The notes under the pieces are model-generated. The model ran no database searches. It had not been told where the DNA came from and saw nothing but the letters and a program-made list of their open reading frames with translations. A program made the position numbers and the translations under genes. Positions 37,470-49,348 of a stretch of DNA of 64,000 bases are shown here, one piece after another; position 1 is the first letter of the stretch; every line of letters starts with the position of its first letter. The DNA lies in NCBI RefSeq assembly GCF_051020765.1, contig NW_027469105.1, positions 620,001 through 684,000 of the forward strand. Direction: 5' to 3'. This DNA comes from Lasioglossum baleicum. Its lineage: Eukaryota > Arthropoda > Insecta > Hymenoptera > Halictidae.

Positions 37470-39170
37470 GCTTTATGGGTTATGCGTAATGCGTTATCGG
37501 CTTTGCGTTATGCGTTATGGGTTATGCGTTATCCGTTATGGATTATGCGTTATGTATTATGCGTTATGGGTTATGCGTTGAGCGTTATCCGTTATCCGTT
37601 ATCCGTTATGCGTTATGCGTTATGCGTTATGCGTTATCGGCTTTGCGTTATGCGTCATACGTTATGCGTTATGCGTTATGCGTTATGCGTTATCGGCTTT
37701 GCGTTATGCGTCATGCGGTACGGGTTATGCGTTATCCGTTATGGATTATGCGTAATGCATTATGCGTTATGCGTTATCCGTTATGGGTTATGCGTTATGC
37801 GTTATGCGATATGCGCTATGTGTTATGCGTTATGCGTTATCGGCTTTGCGTTATGCGTTATGGGTTATGCGTTATCCGTTATGGATTATGCGTTATGTAT
37901 TATGCGTTATGGTTAATGCGTTATGGGTTATGCGTTGTGCGTTATCCGTTATGCGTTATGCGTTATCGGCTTTGCGTTATGCGTCATACGTTATGCGTTA
38001 TGCGTTATGTGTTATGCGTTATCGGCTTTGCGTTATGCGTCATGCGTTATGGGTTATGCGTTATCCGTTATGGATTATGCGTAATGCATTATGCGTTATG
38101 CGTTATGCGTTTTGCGTTATGTGTTATGCGTTATGGGTTATGCGTCATGCGTTATGCGTTATGCGTTATGCGTTATGCGTTATGCGTTATGCGTTATGCG
38201 TTATGCGTTATGCGTTATGCGTTATGCGTTATGCGTTATGCGTTATGCGTTATGCGTTATGCGTTATGCGTTATGCGTTATGCGTTATGCGTTATGCGTT
38301 ATGCGTTATGCGATATGCGTTATGCGTTATGCGTTATGCGTTATGCGTTATGCGTTATGCGTTATGCGTTATGCGTTATGCGTTATGCGTTATGCGTTAT
38401 GCGTTATGCGTTATGCGTTATGCGTTATGCGTTATGCGTTATGCGTTATGCGTTATGCGTTATGCGTTATGCGTTATGCGTTATGCGTTATGCGTTATGC
38501 GTTATGCGTTATGCGTTATGCGTTATGCGTTATGCGTTATGCGTTATACGTTATGCGTTATGCGTTATGCGTTATGCGTTATGCGTTATGCGTTATGCGT
38601 TATGCGTTATGCGTTATGCGTTATGCGTTATGCGTTATGCGTTATGCGTTATGCGTTATGCGTTATGCGTTATGCGTTATGCGTTATGCGTTATGCGTTA
38701 TGCGTTATGCGTTATGCGTTATGCGTTATGCGTTATGCGTTATGCGTTATGCGTTATGCGTTATGCGTTATGCGTTATGCGTTATGCGTTATGCGTTATG
38801 CGTTATGCGTTATGCGTTATGCGTTATGCGTTATGCGTTATGCGTTATGCGTTATGCGTTATGCGTTATGCGTTATGCGTTATGCGTTATGCGTTATGCG
38901 TTATGCGTTATGCGTTATGCGTTATGCGTTATGCGTTATGCGTTATGCGTTATGCGTTATGCGTTATGCGTTATGCGTTATGCGTTATGCGTTATGCGTT
39001 ATGCGTTATGCGTTATGCGTTATGCGTTATGCGTTATGCGTTATGCGTTATGCGTTATGGGTTATGCGTCATGCGTTATGCGTCATGCGTTATGGGTTAT
39101 GCGTTATCCGTTATGGATTATGCGTTATGCGTTATGCATTATGCGTAATGCGTAATGCGTAATGCGGTAT
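37470..39170. repeat. C cassette and long run (copy 2 equivalent of 13551)
   Basis: C cassette 37470-38148; 23 pure units; GCGATAT 38310-38316; pure run interrupted once by ACGTTAT at 38548-38554 and ending at 39058 (106 units in all, 72 of them pure after the interruption). Then GGGTTAT, two GCGTCAT units and GCGGTAT 39164-39170. The equivalent run in copy 1 has 93 units and no ACGTTAT. Confidence 0.84.
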
Positions 39171-40997
39171 GGGTTATGGGTTATGGGTTATGCGTTATCC
39201 GTTATCCGTTATGCGTTATGCGTTAAGCGTTATGCTTTATGCTTTATGGGTTATGCGTAATGCGTTATGCGTTATGCGTTATGCGTTATGCGTTATGCGT
39301 TATGCGTTATGCGTTATGCGTTATGCGTTATGCGTTATGCGTTATGCGTTATGCGTTATGCGTTATGCGTTATGCGTTATGCGTTATGCGTTATGCGTTA
39401 TGCGTTATGCGTTAGGCGTTATGCGTTATGCGTTATGCGTTATGCGTTATGCGTTATGCGTTATGCGTTATGCGTTATGCGTTATGCGTTATGCGTTATG
39501 CGTTATGCGTTATGCGTTATGCGTTATGCATTATGCGTAATGCGTAATGCGTAATGCGGTATGGGTTATGGGTTATGCGTTATCCGTTATCCGTTATGCG
39601 TTATGCGTTATGCGTTATGCGTTATGCGTTATGCTTTATGCTTTATGGGTTATGCGTAATGCGTTATGCGTTATGCGTTATGCGTTATGCGTTATGCGTT
39701 ATGCGTTATGCGTTATGCGTTATGTGTTATGCGTTATGCGTTATGCGTTATGCGTTATGCGTTATGCGTTATGCGTTATGCGTTATGCGTTATGCGTTAT
39801 GCGTTATGCGTTATGCGTTATGCGTTATGCGTTTTGCGTTTTGCGTTATGCGATATGCGTTATGCGTTATGCGTTATCGGCTTTGCGTTATGCGTCATGC
39901 GTTATGGGTTATGCGTTATCCGTTATGGGTTATGCGTAATGCATTATGCGTTATGCGTTACGCGTTTTGCGTTATGCGTTATGCGTTATGGGTTATGGGT
40001 TATGGGTTATGCGTTATGCGTTATTCGATATGCGCTATGTGTTATGCGTTATGCGTTATGCGTTATCGGCTTTGCGTTATGCGTTATGGGTTATGCGTTA
40101 TCCGTTATGGATTATGCGTTATGCATTATGCGTTATGTGTTATGCGTTATGCGTTATGCATTATCGGCTTTGCGTTATGCGTTATGGGTTATGCGTTATC
40201 CGTTATGGATTATGCGTTATGCGTTATGCATTATGCGTAATGCGTAATGCGGTATTGGTTATGCGTTGTGCGTTATCGGCTTTGCGTTATGCGTTATGGG
40301 TTATGCGTTATCCGTTATGGATTATGCGTTATGCGTTATGCATTATGCGTAATGCGTAATGCGGTATTGGTTATGCGTTATCCGTTATGGATTATGCGTT
40401 ATGTATTATGCGTTATGGTTAATGCGTTATGGGTTATGCGTTGTGCGTTATCCGTTATGCGTTATGCGTTATCGGCTTTGCGTTATGCGTCATACGTTAT
40501 GCGTTATGCGTTATGCGTTATGCGTTATCGGCTTTGCGTTATGCGTCATGCGTTATGGGTTATGCGTTATCCGTTATGGATTATGCGTAATGCATTATGC
40601 GTTATGCGTTATGCGTTTTGCGTTATGTGTTATGCGTTATGGGTTATGCGTCATGCGTTATGCGTTATGCGTTATGCGTTATGCGTTATGCGTTATGCGT
40701 TATGCGTTATGCGTTATGCGTTATGCGTTATGCGTTATGCGTTATGCGTTATGCGTTATGCGTTATGCGTTATGCGTTATGCGTTATGCGTTATACGTTA
40801 TGCGTTATGCGTTATGCGTTATGCGTTATCGGCTTTGCGTTATGCGTCATGCGTTATGGGTTATGCGTTATCCGTTATGGATTATGCGTAATGCATTATG
40901 CTTTATGCGTTATGCGTTATGCGTTATGCGTTATGCGTTATGCGTTATGCGTTATGCGTTATGCGTTATGCGTTATGCGTTATGCGTTATGCGTTAT
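39171..40997. repeat. Variant-dense core, first part (copy 2), with 770-bp insertion
   Basis: Follows 15154-16182: GGGTTAT triplet 39171-39191, GCGTTAG 39409-39415, a longer run after it (16 units plus GCATTAT, against 10 units), GCGGTAT/GGGTTAT, GCGTTTT doublet, GGGTTAT triplet near 39.99 kb and TCGATAT 40025. From 40116 it carries 770 bp absent from copy 1, then rejoins at GCGTAAT 40886. Confidence 0.82.
40116..40885. repeat. 770-bp segment present only in copy 2
   Basis: Aligning 16050-16084 with copy 2, CCGTTAT and GGATTAT match 40102-40115, while the next units match only from 40886. The extra 110 units contain two B-like ends (each with GCGGTAT followed by TGGTTAT) and a C interior and end, and finish with the same CCGTTAT-GGATTAT pair. 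Identical units at both ends fit an unequal exchange that removed it from copy 1 or added it to copy 2. Direction is unknown. Confidence 0.78.
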
Positions 40998-43030
40998 GCT
41001 TTATGGGTTATGCGTAATGCGTTATCGGCTTTGCGTTATGCGTTATCCGTTATGGATTATGCGTTATGTATTATGCGTTATGGGTTATGCGTTGAGCGTT
41101 ATCCGTTATCCGTTATCCGTTATGCGTTATGCGTTATGCGTTATGCGTTATCGGCTTTGCGTTATGCGTCATACGTTATGCGTTATGCGTTATGCGTTAT
41201 CGGCTTTGCGTTATGCGTCATGCGGTACGGGTTATGCGTTATCCGTTATGGATTATGCGTAATGCATTATGCGTTATGCGTTATCCGTTATGGGTTATGC
41301 GTTATGCGTTATGCGATATGCGATATGCGTTATGCGTTTTGCGTTATGCGTTATGCGTTATGCTTTATGGGTTGTGCGTAATGCGTTATGCGTTATCGGC
41401 TTTGCGTTATGCGTTATGGGTTATGCGTTATCCGTTATGGATTATGCGTTATGTATTATGCGTTATGGTTAATGAGTTATGGGTTATGCGTTGTGCGTTA
41501 TCCGTTATCCGTTATGCGTTATGCGTTATGCGATATGCGCTATGTGTTATGCGTTATGCGTTATGCGTTATCGGCTTTGCGTTATGCGTTATGGGTTATG
41601 CGTTATCCGTTATGGATTATGCGTTATGTATTATGCGTTATGGGTAATGCGTTATGGGTTATGCGTTGTGCGTTATCCGTTATGCGTTATGCGTTATGCG
41701 TTATGCGTTATGCGATATGCGTTATGCGTTTTGCGTTATGCGTTATGCGTTATGCTTTATGGGTTGTGCGTAATGCGTTATGCGTTATCGGCTTTGCGTT
41801 ATGCGTTATGGGTTATGCGTTATCCGTTATGGATTATGCGTTATGCGTTGTGCGTTATCCGTTATCCGTTATGCGTTATGCGTTATGCGATATGCGTTAT
41901 GCGTTTTGCGTTATGCGTTATGCGTTATGCTTTATGGGTTGTGCGTAATGCGTTATGCGTTATCGGCTTTGCGTTATGCGTTATGGGTTATGCGTTATCC
42001 GTTATGGATTATGCGTTATGTATTAAGCGTTATGGTTAATGCGTTATGGGTTATGCGTTGTGCGTTATCCGTTATCCGTTATGCGTTATGCGTTATGCGA
42101 TATGCGTTATGCGTTTTGCGTTATGCGTTATGCGTTATGCTTTATGGGTTATGCGTAATGCGTTATGCGTTATCGGCTTTGCGTTATGCGTTATCCGTTA
42201 TGGATTATGCGTTATGTATTATGCGTTATGGTTAATGCGTTATGAGTTATGCGTTGTGCGTTACCCGTTATGCGTTACGCTTTATGCGTTATGCGTTATG
42301 CGCTATCGGCTTTGCGTTATGCGTCATACGTTATGCGTTATGCGATATGCGTTATGCGTTTTGCGTTATGCGTTATGCGTTATGCTTTATGGGTTGTGCG
42401 TAATGCGTTATGCGTTATCGGCTTTGCGTTATGCGTTATGGGTTATGCGTTATCCGTTATGGATTATGCGTTATGTATTATGCGTTATGGTTAATGAGTT
42501 ATGGGTTATGCGTTGTGCGTTATCCGTTATCCGTTATGCGTTATGCGTTATGCGATATGCGTTATGCGTTTTGCGTTATGCGTTATGCGTTATGCTTTAT
42601 GGGTTGTGCGTAATGCGTTATGCGTTATCGGCTTTGCGTTATGCGTTATGGGTTATGCGTTATCCGTTATGGATTATGCGTTATGTATTAAGCGTTATGG
42701 TTAATGCGTTATGGGTTATGCGTTGTGCGTTATCCGTTATCCGTTATGCGTTATGCGTTATGCGATATGCGTTATGCGTTTTGCGTTATGCGTTATGCGT
42801 TATGCTTTATGGGTTATGCGTAATGCGTTATGCGTTATCGGCTTTGCGTTATGCGTTATCCGTTATGGATTATGCGTTATGTATTATGCGTTATGGTTAA
42901 TGCGTTATGAGTTATGCGTTGTGCGTTACCCGTTATGCGTTACGCTTTATGCGTTATGCGTTATGCGCTATCGGCTTTGCGTTATGCGTCATACGTTATG
43001 CGTTATGCGTTATGCGTTATGCGTCATGCG
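40998..43030. repeat. Variant-dense core, second part (copy 2)
   Basis: Equivalent of 16183-18233 at an offset of 24,794-24,815 bp. Same packed order of GCGTTTT, GCGATAT, GCTTTAT, GCGTTGT, GTATTAT and GAGTTAT, and the same 665-bp duplication (42046 and 42711). Near 41.83 kb the GTATTAT-to-GGGTTAT stretch present at about 17.0 kb is missing, with a net loss of 21 bp across the region. Confidence 0.8.
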
Positions 43031-45323
43031 GTATGGGTTATGCGTTAACCGTTATGGATTATGCGTAATGCATTATGCGTTATGCGTTATGCGTTATGGG
43101 TTATGCGTTATGCGTTATGCGATATGCGCTATGTGTTATGCGTTATGCGTCATGCGTTATGGGTTATGCGTTATCCGTTATGGATTATGCGTGATGCATT
43201 ATGCGTTATGCGTTATGCGTTTTGCGTTATGTGTTATGCGTTATGGGTTATGCGTCATGCGTTATGCGTTATGCGTTATGCGTTATGCGTTATGCGTTAT
43301 GCGTTATGCGTTATGCGTTATGCGTTATGCGTTATGCGTTATGCGTTATGCGTTATGCGTTATGCGTTATGCGTTATGCGTTATGCGTTATGCGTTATGC
43401 GTTATGCGTTATGCGTTATGCGTTATGCGTTATGCGTTATGCGTTATGCGTTATGCGATATGCGTTATGCGTTTTGCGTTATGCGTTATGCGTTATGCTA
43501 TATGGGTTGTGCGTAATGCGTTATGCGTTATCGGCTTTGCGTTATGCGTTATGGGTTATGCGTTATCCGTTATGGATTATGCGTTATGTATTATGCGTTA
43601 TGGTTAATGAGTTATGGGTTATGCGTTGTGCGTTATCCGTTATCCGTTATGCGTTATGCGTTATGCGATATGCGTTATGCGTTTTGCGTTATGCGTTATG
43701 CGTTATGCGTTATGCGTTATGCGTTATGCGATATGCGTTATGCGTTATGCGTTTTGCGTTATGCGTTATGCGTTATGCTTTATGGGTTATGCGTAATGCG
43801 TTATGCGTTATCGGCTTTGCGTTATGCGTTATCCGTTATGGATTATGCGTTATGTATTATGCGTTATGGTTAATGCGTTATGAGTTATGCGTTGTGCATT
43901 ACCCGTTATGCGTTACGCTTTATGCGTTATGCGTTATGCGCTATCGGCTTTGCGTTATGCGTCATACGTTATGCGTTATGCGTTATCGGCTTTGCGTTAT
44001 GCGTCATGCGTTATGGGTTATGCGTTATCCGTTATGGATTATGCGTAATGCATTATAAGTTATGCGTTATGCGTTTCGCGTTATGTGTTATGCGTTATGC
44101 GATATGCGCTATGTGTTATGCGTTATGCGTCATGCGTTATGGGTTATGCGTTATCCGTTATGGATTATGCGATATGCATTATGCGTTATGCGTTATGCGT
44201 TTTGCGTTATGTGTTATGCGTTATGGGTTATGCGTCATGCGTTATGCGTTATGCGTTATGCGTTATGCGTTATGCGTTATGCGTTATGCGTTATGCGTTA
44301 TGCGTTATGCGTTATGCGTTATGCGTTATGCGTTATGCGTTATGCGTTATGCGTTATGCGTTATGCGTTATGCGTTATGCGTTATGCGTTATGCGTTATG
44401 CGTTATGCGTTATGCGTTATGCGTTATGCGTTATGCGTTATGCGTTATGCGTTATGCCTTATGCGTTATGCGTTATGCGTTATGCGTTATGCGTTATGCG
44501 TTATGCGTTATGCGTTGTGCGTTATGCGTTATGCGTTATGCGTTATGCGTTATGCGTTATGCGTTATGCGATATGCGTTATGCGTTTTGCGTTTTGCGTT
44601 ATGCGTTATGCGTTATGCGTTATGCGTTATGCGTTATGCTTTATGGGTTATGCGTAATGCGTTATCGGCTTTGCGTTTTGCGTTATGGGTTATGCGTTAT
44701 CCGTTATGGATTATGCGTTATGTATTATGCGTTATGGGTTATGCGTTGAGCGTTATCCGTTATGGGTTATGCGTTATGCGTTATGCGATATGCGCTATGT
44801 GTTATGCGTTATGCGTTATGCGTTATCGGCTTTGCGTTATGCGTTATGGGTTATGCGTTATCTGTTATGGATTATGCGTTATGCATTATGCGTTTTGCGT
44901 TATGCGTTATGCGTTATGCGTTATGGGTTATGCGTCATGCGTTATGCGTTATGCGTTATGCGTTATGCGTTATGCGTTATGCGTTATGCGTTATGCGTTA
45001 TGCGTTATGCGTTATGCGTTATGCGTTATGCGTTATGCGTTATGCGTTATGCGTTATGCGTTATGCGTTATGCGTTATGCGTTATGCGTTACGCGTTATG
45101 CGTTATGCGTTATGCGTTATGCGTTATGCGTTATGCGTTATGCGTTATGCGTTATGCGTTATGCGTTATGCGATATGCGTTATGCGTTATGCGTTATGCG
45201 TTATGCGTTATGCGTTATGCGTTATGCGTTATGCGTTATGCGTTATGCGTTATGCGTTATGCGTTATGCGTTATGCGTTATGCGTTATGCGTTATGCGTT
45301 ATGCGTTATGCGTTATGCGTTAT
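43031..45323. repeat. Variant-dense core, third part (copy 2), with ~140-bp insertion
   Basis: Equivalent of 18234-20403. GCTATAT 43497-43503, GCCTTAT 44456-44462, GCGTTTT doublet near 44.59 kb. Between about 44638 and 44777 there is an extra C-type opening (GCTTTAT, CGGCTTT, GTATTAT, GCGTTGA) of about 20 units not found in copy 1. CTGTTAT 44862-44868, GCGTTAC 45086-45092 and GCGATAT 45170-45176 then follow as in copy 1. Confidence 0.8.
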
Positions 45324-46065
45324 GCTTTATGGGTTATGCGTAATGCGTTATCGGCTTTGCGTTATGCGTTATCCGTTATGGATTATGCGTTATGTATTAT
45401 GCGTTATGGGTTATGCGTTGAGCGTTATCCGTTATCCGTTATCCGTTATCCGTTATGCGTTATGCGTTATGCGTTATGCGTTATGCGTTATCGGCTTTGC
45501 GTTATGCGTCATACGTTATGCGTTATGCGTTATGCGTTATCGGCTTTGCGTTATGCGTCATGCGGTACGGGTTATGCGTTATCCGTTATGGATTATGCGT
45601 AATGCATTATGCGTTATGCGTTATCCGTTATGGGTTATGCGTTATGCGTTATGCGATATGCGTTATATGTTATGCGTTATGCGTTATCGGCTTTGCGTTA
45701 TGCGTTATGGGTTATGCGTTATCCGTTATGGATTATGCGTTATGTATTATGCGTTATGGTTAATGCGTTATGGGTTATGCGTTGTGCGTTATCCGTTATG
45801 CGTTATGCGTTATCGGCTTTGCGTTATGCGTCATACGTTATGCGTTATGCGTTATCGGCTTTGCGTTATGCGTCATGCGTTATGGGTTATGCGTTATCCG
45901 TTATGGATTATGCGTAATGCATTATACGTTATGCGTTATGCGTTTCGCGTTATGTGTTATGCGTTATGCGTTATGCGTTATGCGTTATGCGTTATGCGTT
46001 ATGCGTTATGCGTTATGCGTTATGCGTTATGCGTTATGCGTTATGCGTTATGCGTTATGCGTTAT
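45324..46065. repeat. Short C cassette with ATGTTAT (copy 2)
   Basis: Equivalent of 20404-21159, two units shorter in the closing pure run. ATGTTAT is at 45667-45673, and the cassette ends with ACGTTAT, GCGTTTC and GTGTTAT before the pure run. Confidence 0.82.
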
Positions 46066-47549
46066 GCTTTATGGGTTATGCGTAATGCGTTATCGGCTTT
46101 GCGTTATGCGTTATCCGTTATGGATTATGCGTTATGTATTATGCGTTATGGGTTATGCGTTGAGCGTTATCCGTTATCCGTTATCCGTTATCCGTTATGC
46201 GTTATGCGTTATGCGTTATGCGTTATGCGTTATCGGCTTTGCGTTATGCGTCATACGTTATGCGTTATGCGTTATGCGTTATGCGTTATCGGCTTTGCGT
46301 TATGCGTCATGCGGTACGGGTTATGCGTTATCCGTTATGGATTATGCGTAATGCATTATGCGTTATGCGTTATCCGTTATGGGTTATGCGTTATGCGTTA
46401 TGCGATATGCGTTATGTGTTATGCGTTATGCGTTATCGGCTTTGCGTTATGCGTTATGGGTTATGCGTTATCCGTTATGGATTATGCGTTATGTATTATG
46501 CGTTATGGTTAATGCGTTATGGGTTATGCGTTGTGCGTTATCCGTTATGCGTTATGCGTTATCGGCTTTGCGTTATGCGTCATACGTTATGCGTTATGCG
46601 TTATCGGCTTTGCGTTATGCGTCATGCGTTATGGGTTATGCGTTATCCGTTATGGATTATGCGTAATGCATTATACGTTATGCGTTATGCGTTTCGCGTA
46701 ATGTGTTATGCGTTATGCGTTATGCGTTATGCGTTATGCGTTATGCGTTATGCGTTATGCGTTATGCGTTATGCGTTACGCGTTATGCGTTATGCGTTAT
46801 GCGTTATGCGTTATGCGTTATGCGTTATGCGTTATGCGTTATGCGTTATGCGTTATGCGTTATGCGTTATGCGTTATGCGTTATGCGTTATGCGTTATGC
46901 GTTATGCGTTATGCGTTATGCGTTATGCGTTATGCGTTATGCGTTATGCGTTATGCGTTATGCGTTATGCGTTATGCGTTATGCGTTATGCGTTATGCGT
47001 TATGCGTTATGCGTTATGCGTTATGCGTTATGCGTTATGCGTTATGCGTTATGCGTTATGCGTTATGCGTTATGCGTTATGCGTTATGCGTTATGCGTTA
47101 TGCGTTATGCGTTATGCGTTATGCGTTATGGGTTATGCGTCATGCGTTATGCGTTATGCGTTATGCGTTATGCGTTATGCGTTATGCGTTATGCGTTATG
47201 CGTTATGCGTTATGCGTTATGCGTTATGCGTTATGCGTTATGCGTTATGCGTTATGCGTTATGCGTTATGCGTTATGCGTTATGCGTTATGCGTTATGCG
47301 TTATGCGTTATGCGTTATGCGTTATGCGTTATGCGTTATGCGTTATGCGTTATGCGTTATGCGTTATGCGTTATGCGTTATGCGTTATGCGTTATGCGTT
47401 ATGCGTTATGCGTTATGCCTTATGCGTTATGCGTTATGCGTTATGTGTTATGCGTTATGCGTTATGCGTTATGCGTTGTGCGTTATGCGTTATGCGTTAT
47501 GCGTTATGCGTTATGCGTTATGCGTTATGCGTTATGCGTTATGCGTTAT
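46066..47549. repeat. C cassette and interrupted run (copy 2)
   Basis: C cassette from 46066 with GCGTTTC followed by GCGTAAT near 46691, a variant pairing found otherwise only near 50414. GCGTTAC 46773-46779; 50 pure units; GGGTTAT and GCGTCAT 47130-47143; 39 pure units; GCCTTAT 47417-47423; then GTGTTAT and GCGTTGT. The 28-bp duplication of copy 1 is absent. Confidence 0.82.
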
Positions 47550-49348
47550 GCTTTATGGGTTATGCGTAATGCGTTATCGGCTTTGCGTTATGCGTCATGC
47601 GTTATGGGTTATGCGATATCCGTTATGGGTTATGCGTAATGCATTATGCGTTATGCGTTACGCGTTTTGCGTTATGCGTTATGGGTTATGGGTTATGGGT
47701 TATGCGTTATGCGTTATTCGATATGCGCTATGTGTTATGCGTTATGCGTTATGCGTTATCGGCTTTGCGTTATGCGTTATGGGTTATGCGTTATCCGTTA
47801 TGGATTGTGCGTTATGCATTATGCGTTATGTGTTATGCGTTATGCGTTATGCATTATCAGCTTTGCGTTATGCGTTATGGGTTATGCGTTATCCGTTATG
47901 GATTATGCGTTATGCGTTATGCATTATGCGTAATGCGTAATGCGGTATTGGTTATGCGTTGTGCGTTATCCGTTATCCGTTATCCGTTATCCGTTATGCG
48001 TTATGCGTTATGCGTTATGCGTTAAGCGTTATGCGTTATGCGTTATGCGTTATGCGTTATGTGTTATGCGTTATGCGTTATGCGTCATGCGTTATGCGTT
48101 ATGCGTTATGCGTTATGCGTTATGCGTTATGCGTTATGCGTTATGCGTTATGCGTTATGCGTTATGCGTTATGCGTTATGCGTTATGCGTTATGCGTTAT
48201 GCGTTATGCGTTATGCGTTATGCGTTATGCGTTATGCGTTATGCGTTATGCGTTATGCGTTATGCGTTATGCGTTATGCGTTATGCGTTATGCGTTATGC
48301 GTTATGCGTTATGCGTTATGCGTTATGCGTTATGCGTTATGCGTTATGCGTTATGCGTTATGCGTTATGCGTTATGCGTTATGCGTTATGCGTTATGCGT
48401 TATGCGTTATGCGTTATGCGTTATGCGTTATGCGTTATGCGTTATGCGTTATGCGTTATGCGTTATGCGTTAAGCGTTATGCGTTATGCGTTATCCGCTT
48501 TGCGTTATGCGTTATGGGTTATGCGTTATCCGTTATGGATTATGCGTTATGCGTTATGCATTATGCGTAATGCGTAATGCGGTATTGGTTATGCGTTGTG
48601 CGTTATCCGTTATCCGTTATCCGTTATCCGTTATCCGTTATGCGTTATGCGTTATGCGTTATGCGTTAAGCGTTATGCGTTATGCGTTATGCGTTATGCG
48701 TTATGCGTTATGCGTTATGCGTTATGCGTTATGCGTTATGCGTTATGCGTTATGCGTTATGCGTTATGCGTTATGCGTTATGCGTTATGCGTTATGCGTT
48801 ATGCGTTATGCGTTATGCGTTATGCGTTATGCGTTATGCGTTATGCGTTATGCGTTATGCGTTATGCGTTATGCGTTATGCGTTATGCGTTATGCGTTAT
48901 GCGTTATGCGTTATGCGTTATGCGTTATGCGTTATGCGTTATGCGTTATGCGTTATGCGTTATGCGTTATGCGTTATGCGTTATGCGTTATGCGTTATGC
49001 GTTATGCGTTATGCGTTATGCGTTATGCGTTATGCGTTATGCGTTATGCGTTATGCGTTATGCGTTATGCGTTATGCGTTATGCGTTATGCGTTATGCGT
49101 TATGCGTTAAGCGTTATGCGTTATGCATTATCGGCTTTGCGTTATGCGTTATGGGTTATGCGTTATCCGTTATGGATTATGCGTTATGCGTTATGCATTA
49201 TGCGTAATGCGTAATGCGGTATTGGTTATGCGTTGTGCGTTATCCGTTATCCGTTATCCGTTATCCGTTATGCGTTATGCGTTATGCGTTATGCGTTATG
49301 CGTTATGCGTTATGCGTTATGCGTTATGCGTTATGCGTTATGCGTTAT
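47550..49348. repeat. GATATC-marked cassette, run, B, run, B (copy 2)
   Basis: GCGATAT before CCGTTAT at 47613; GCGTTAA 48019-48025; GCGTCAT 48082-48088; 54 pure units 48089-48466; B 48467-48669 with CCGCTTT; 62 pure units 48670-49103; a B start at 49104 running into canonical units without a closing GCGTTAA. It parallels 22567-24449 with different run lengths (54 and 62 here, 72 and 54 there). Confidence 0.82.

Noticed and set aside
44062..46512. 816-codon open frame, the longest of many (also 19100-21445, 49480-51678, 8278-10329, 4902-6857)
   Set aside because: The translation is MRYALCV repeats plus variant heptapeptides. The same product is read in all three + frames, there is no start context or domain, and the frame is open only because the repeat lacks + strand stops. 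I treat all such frames as non-genes.
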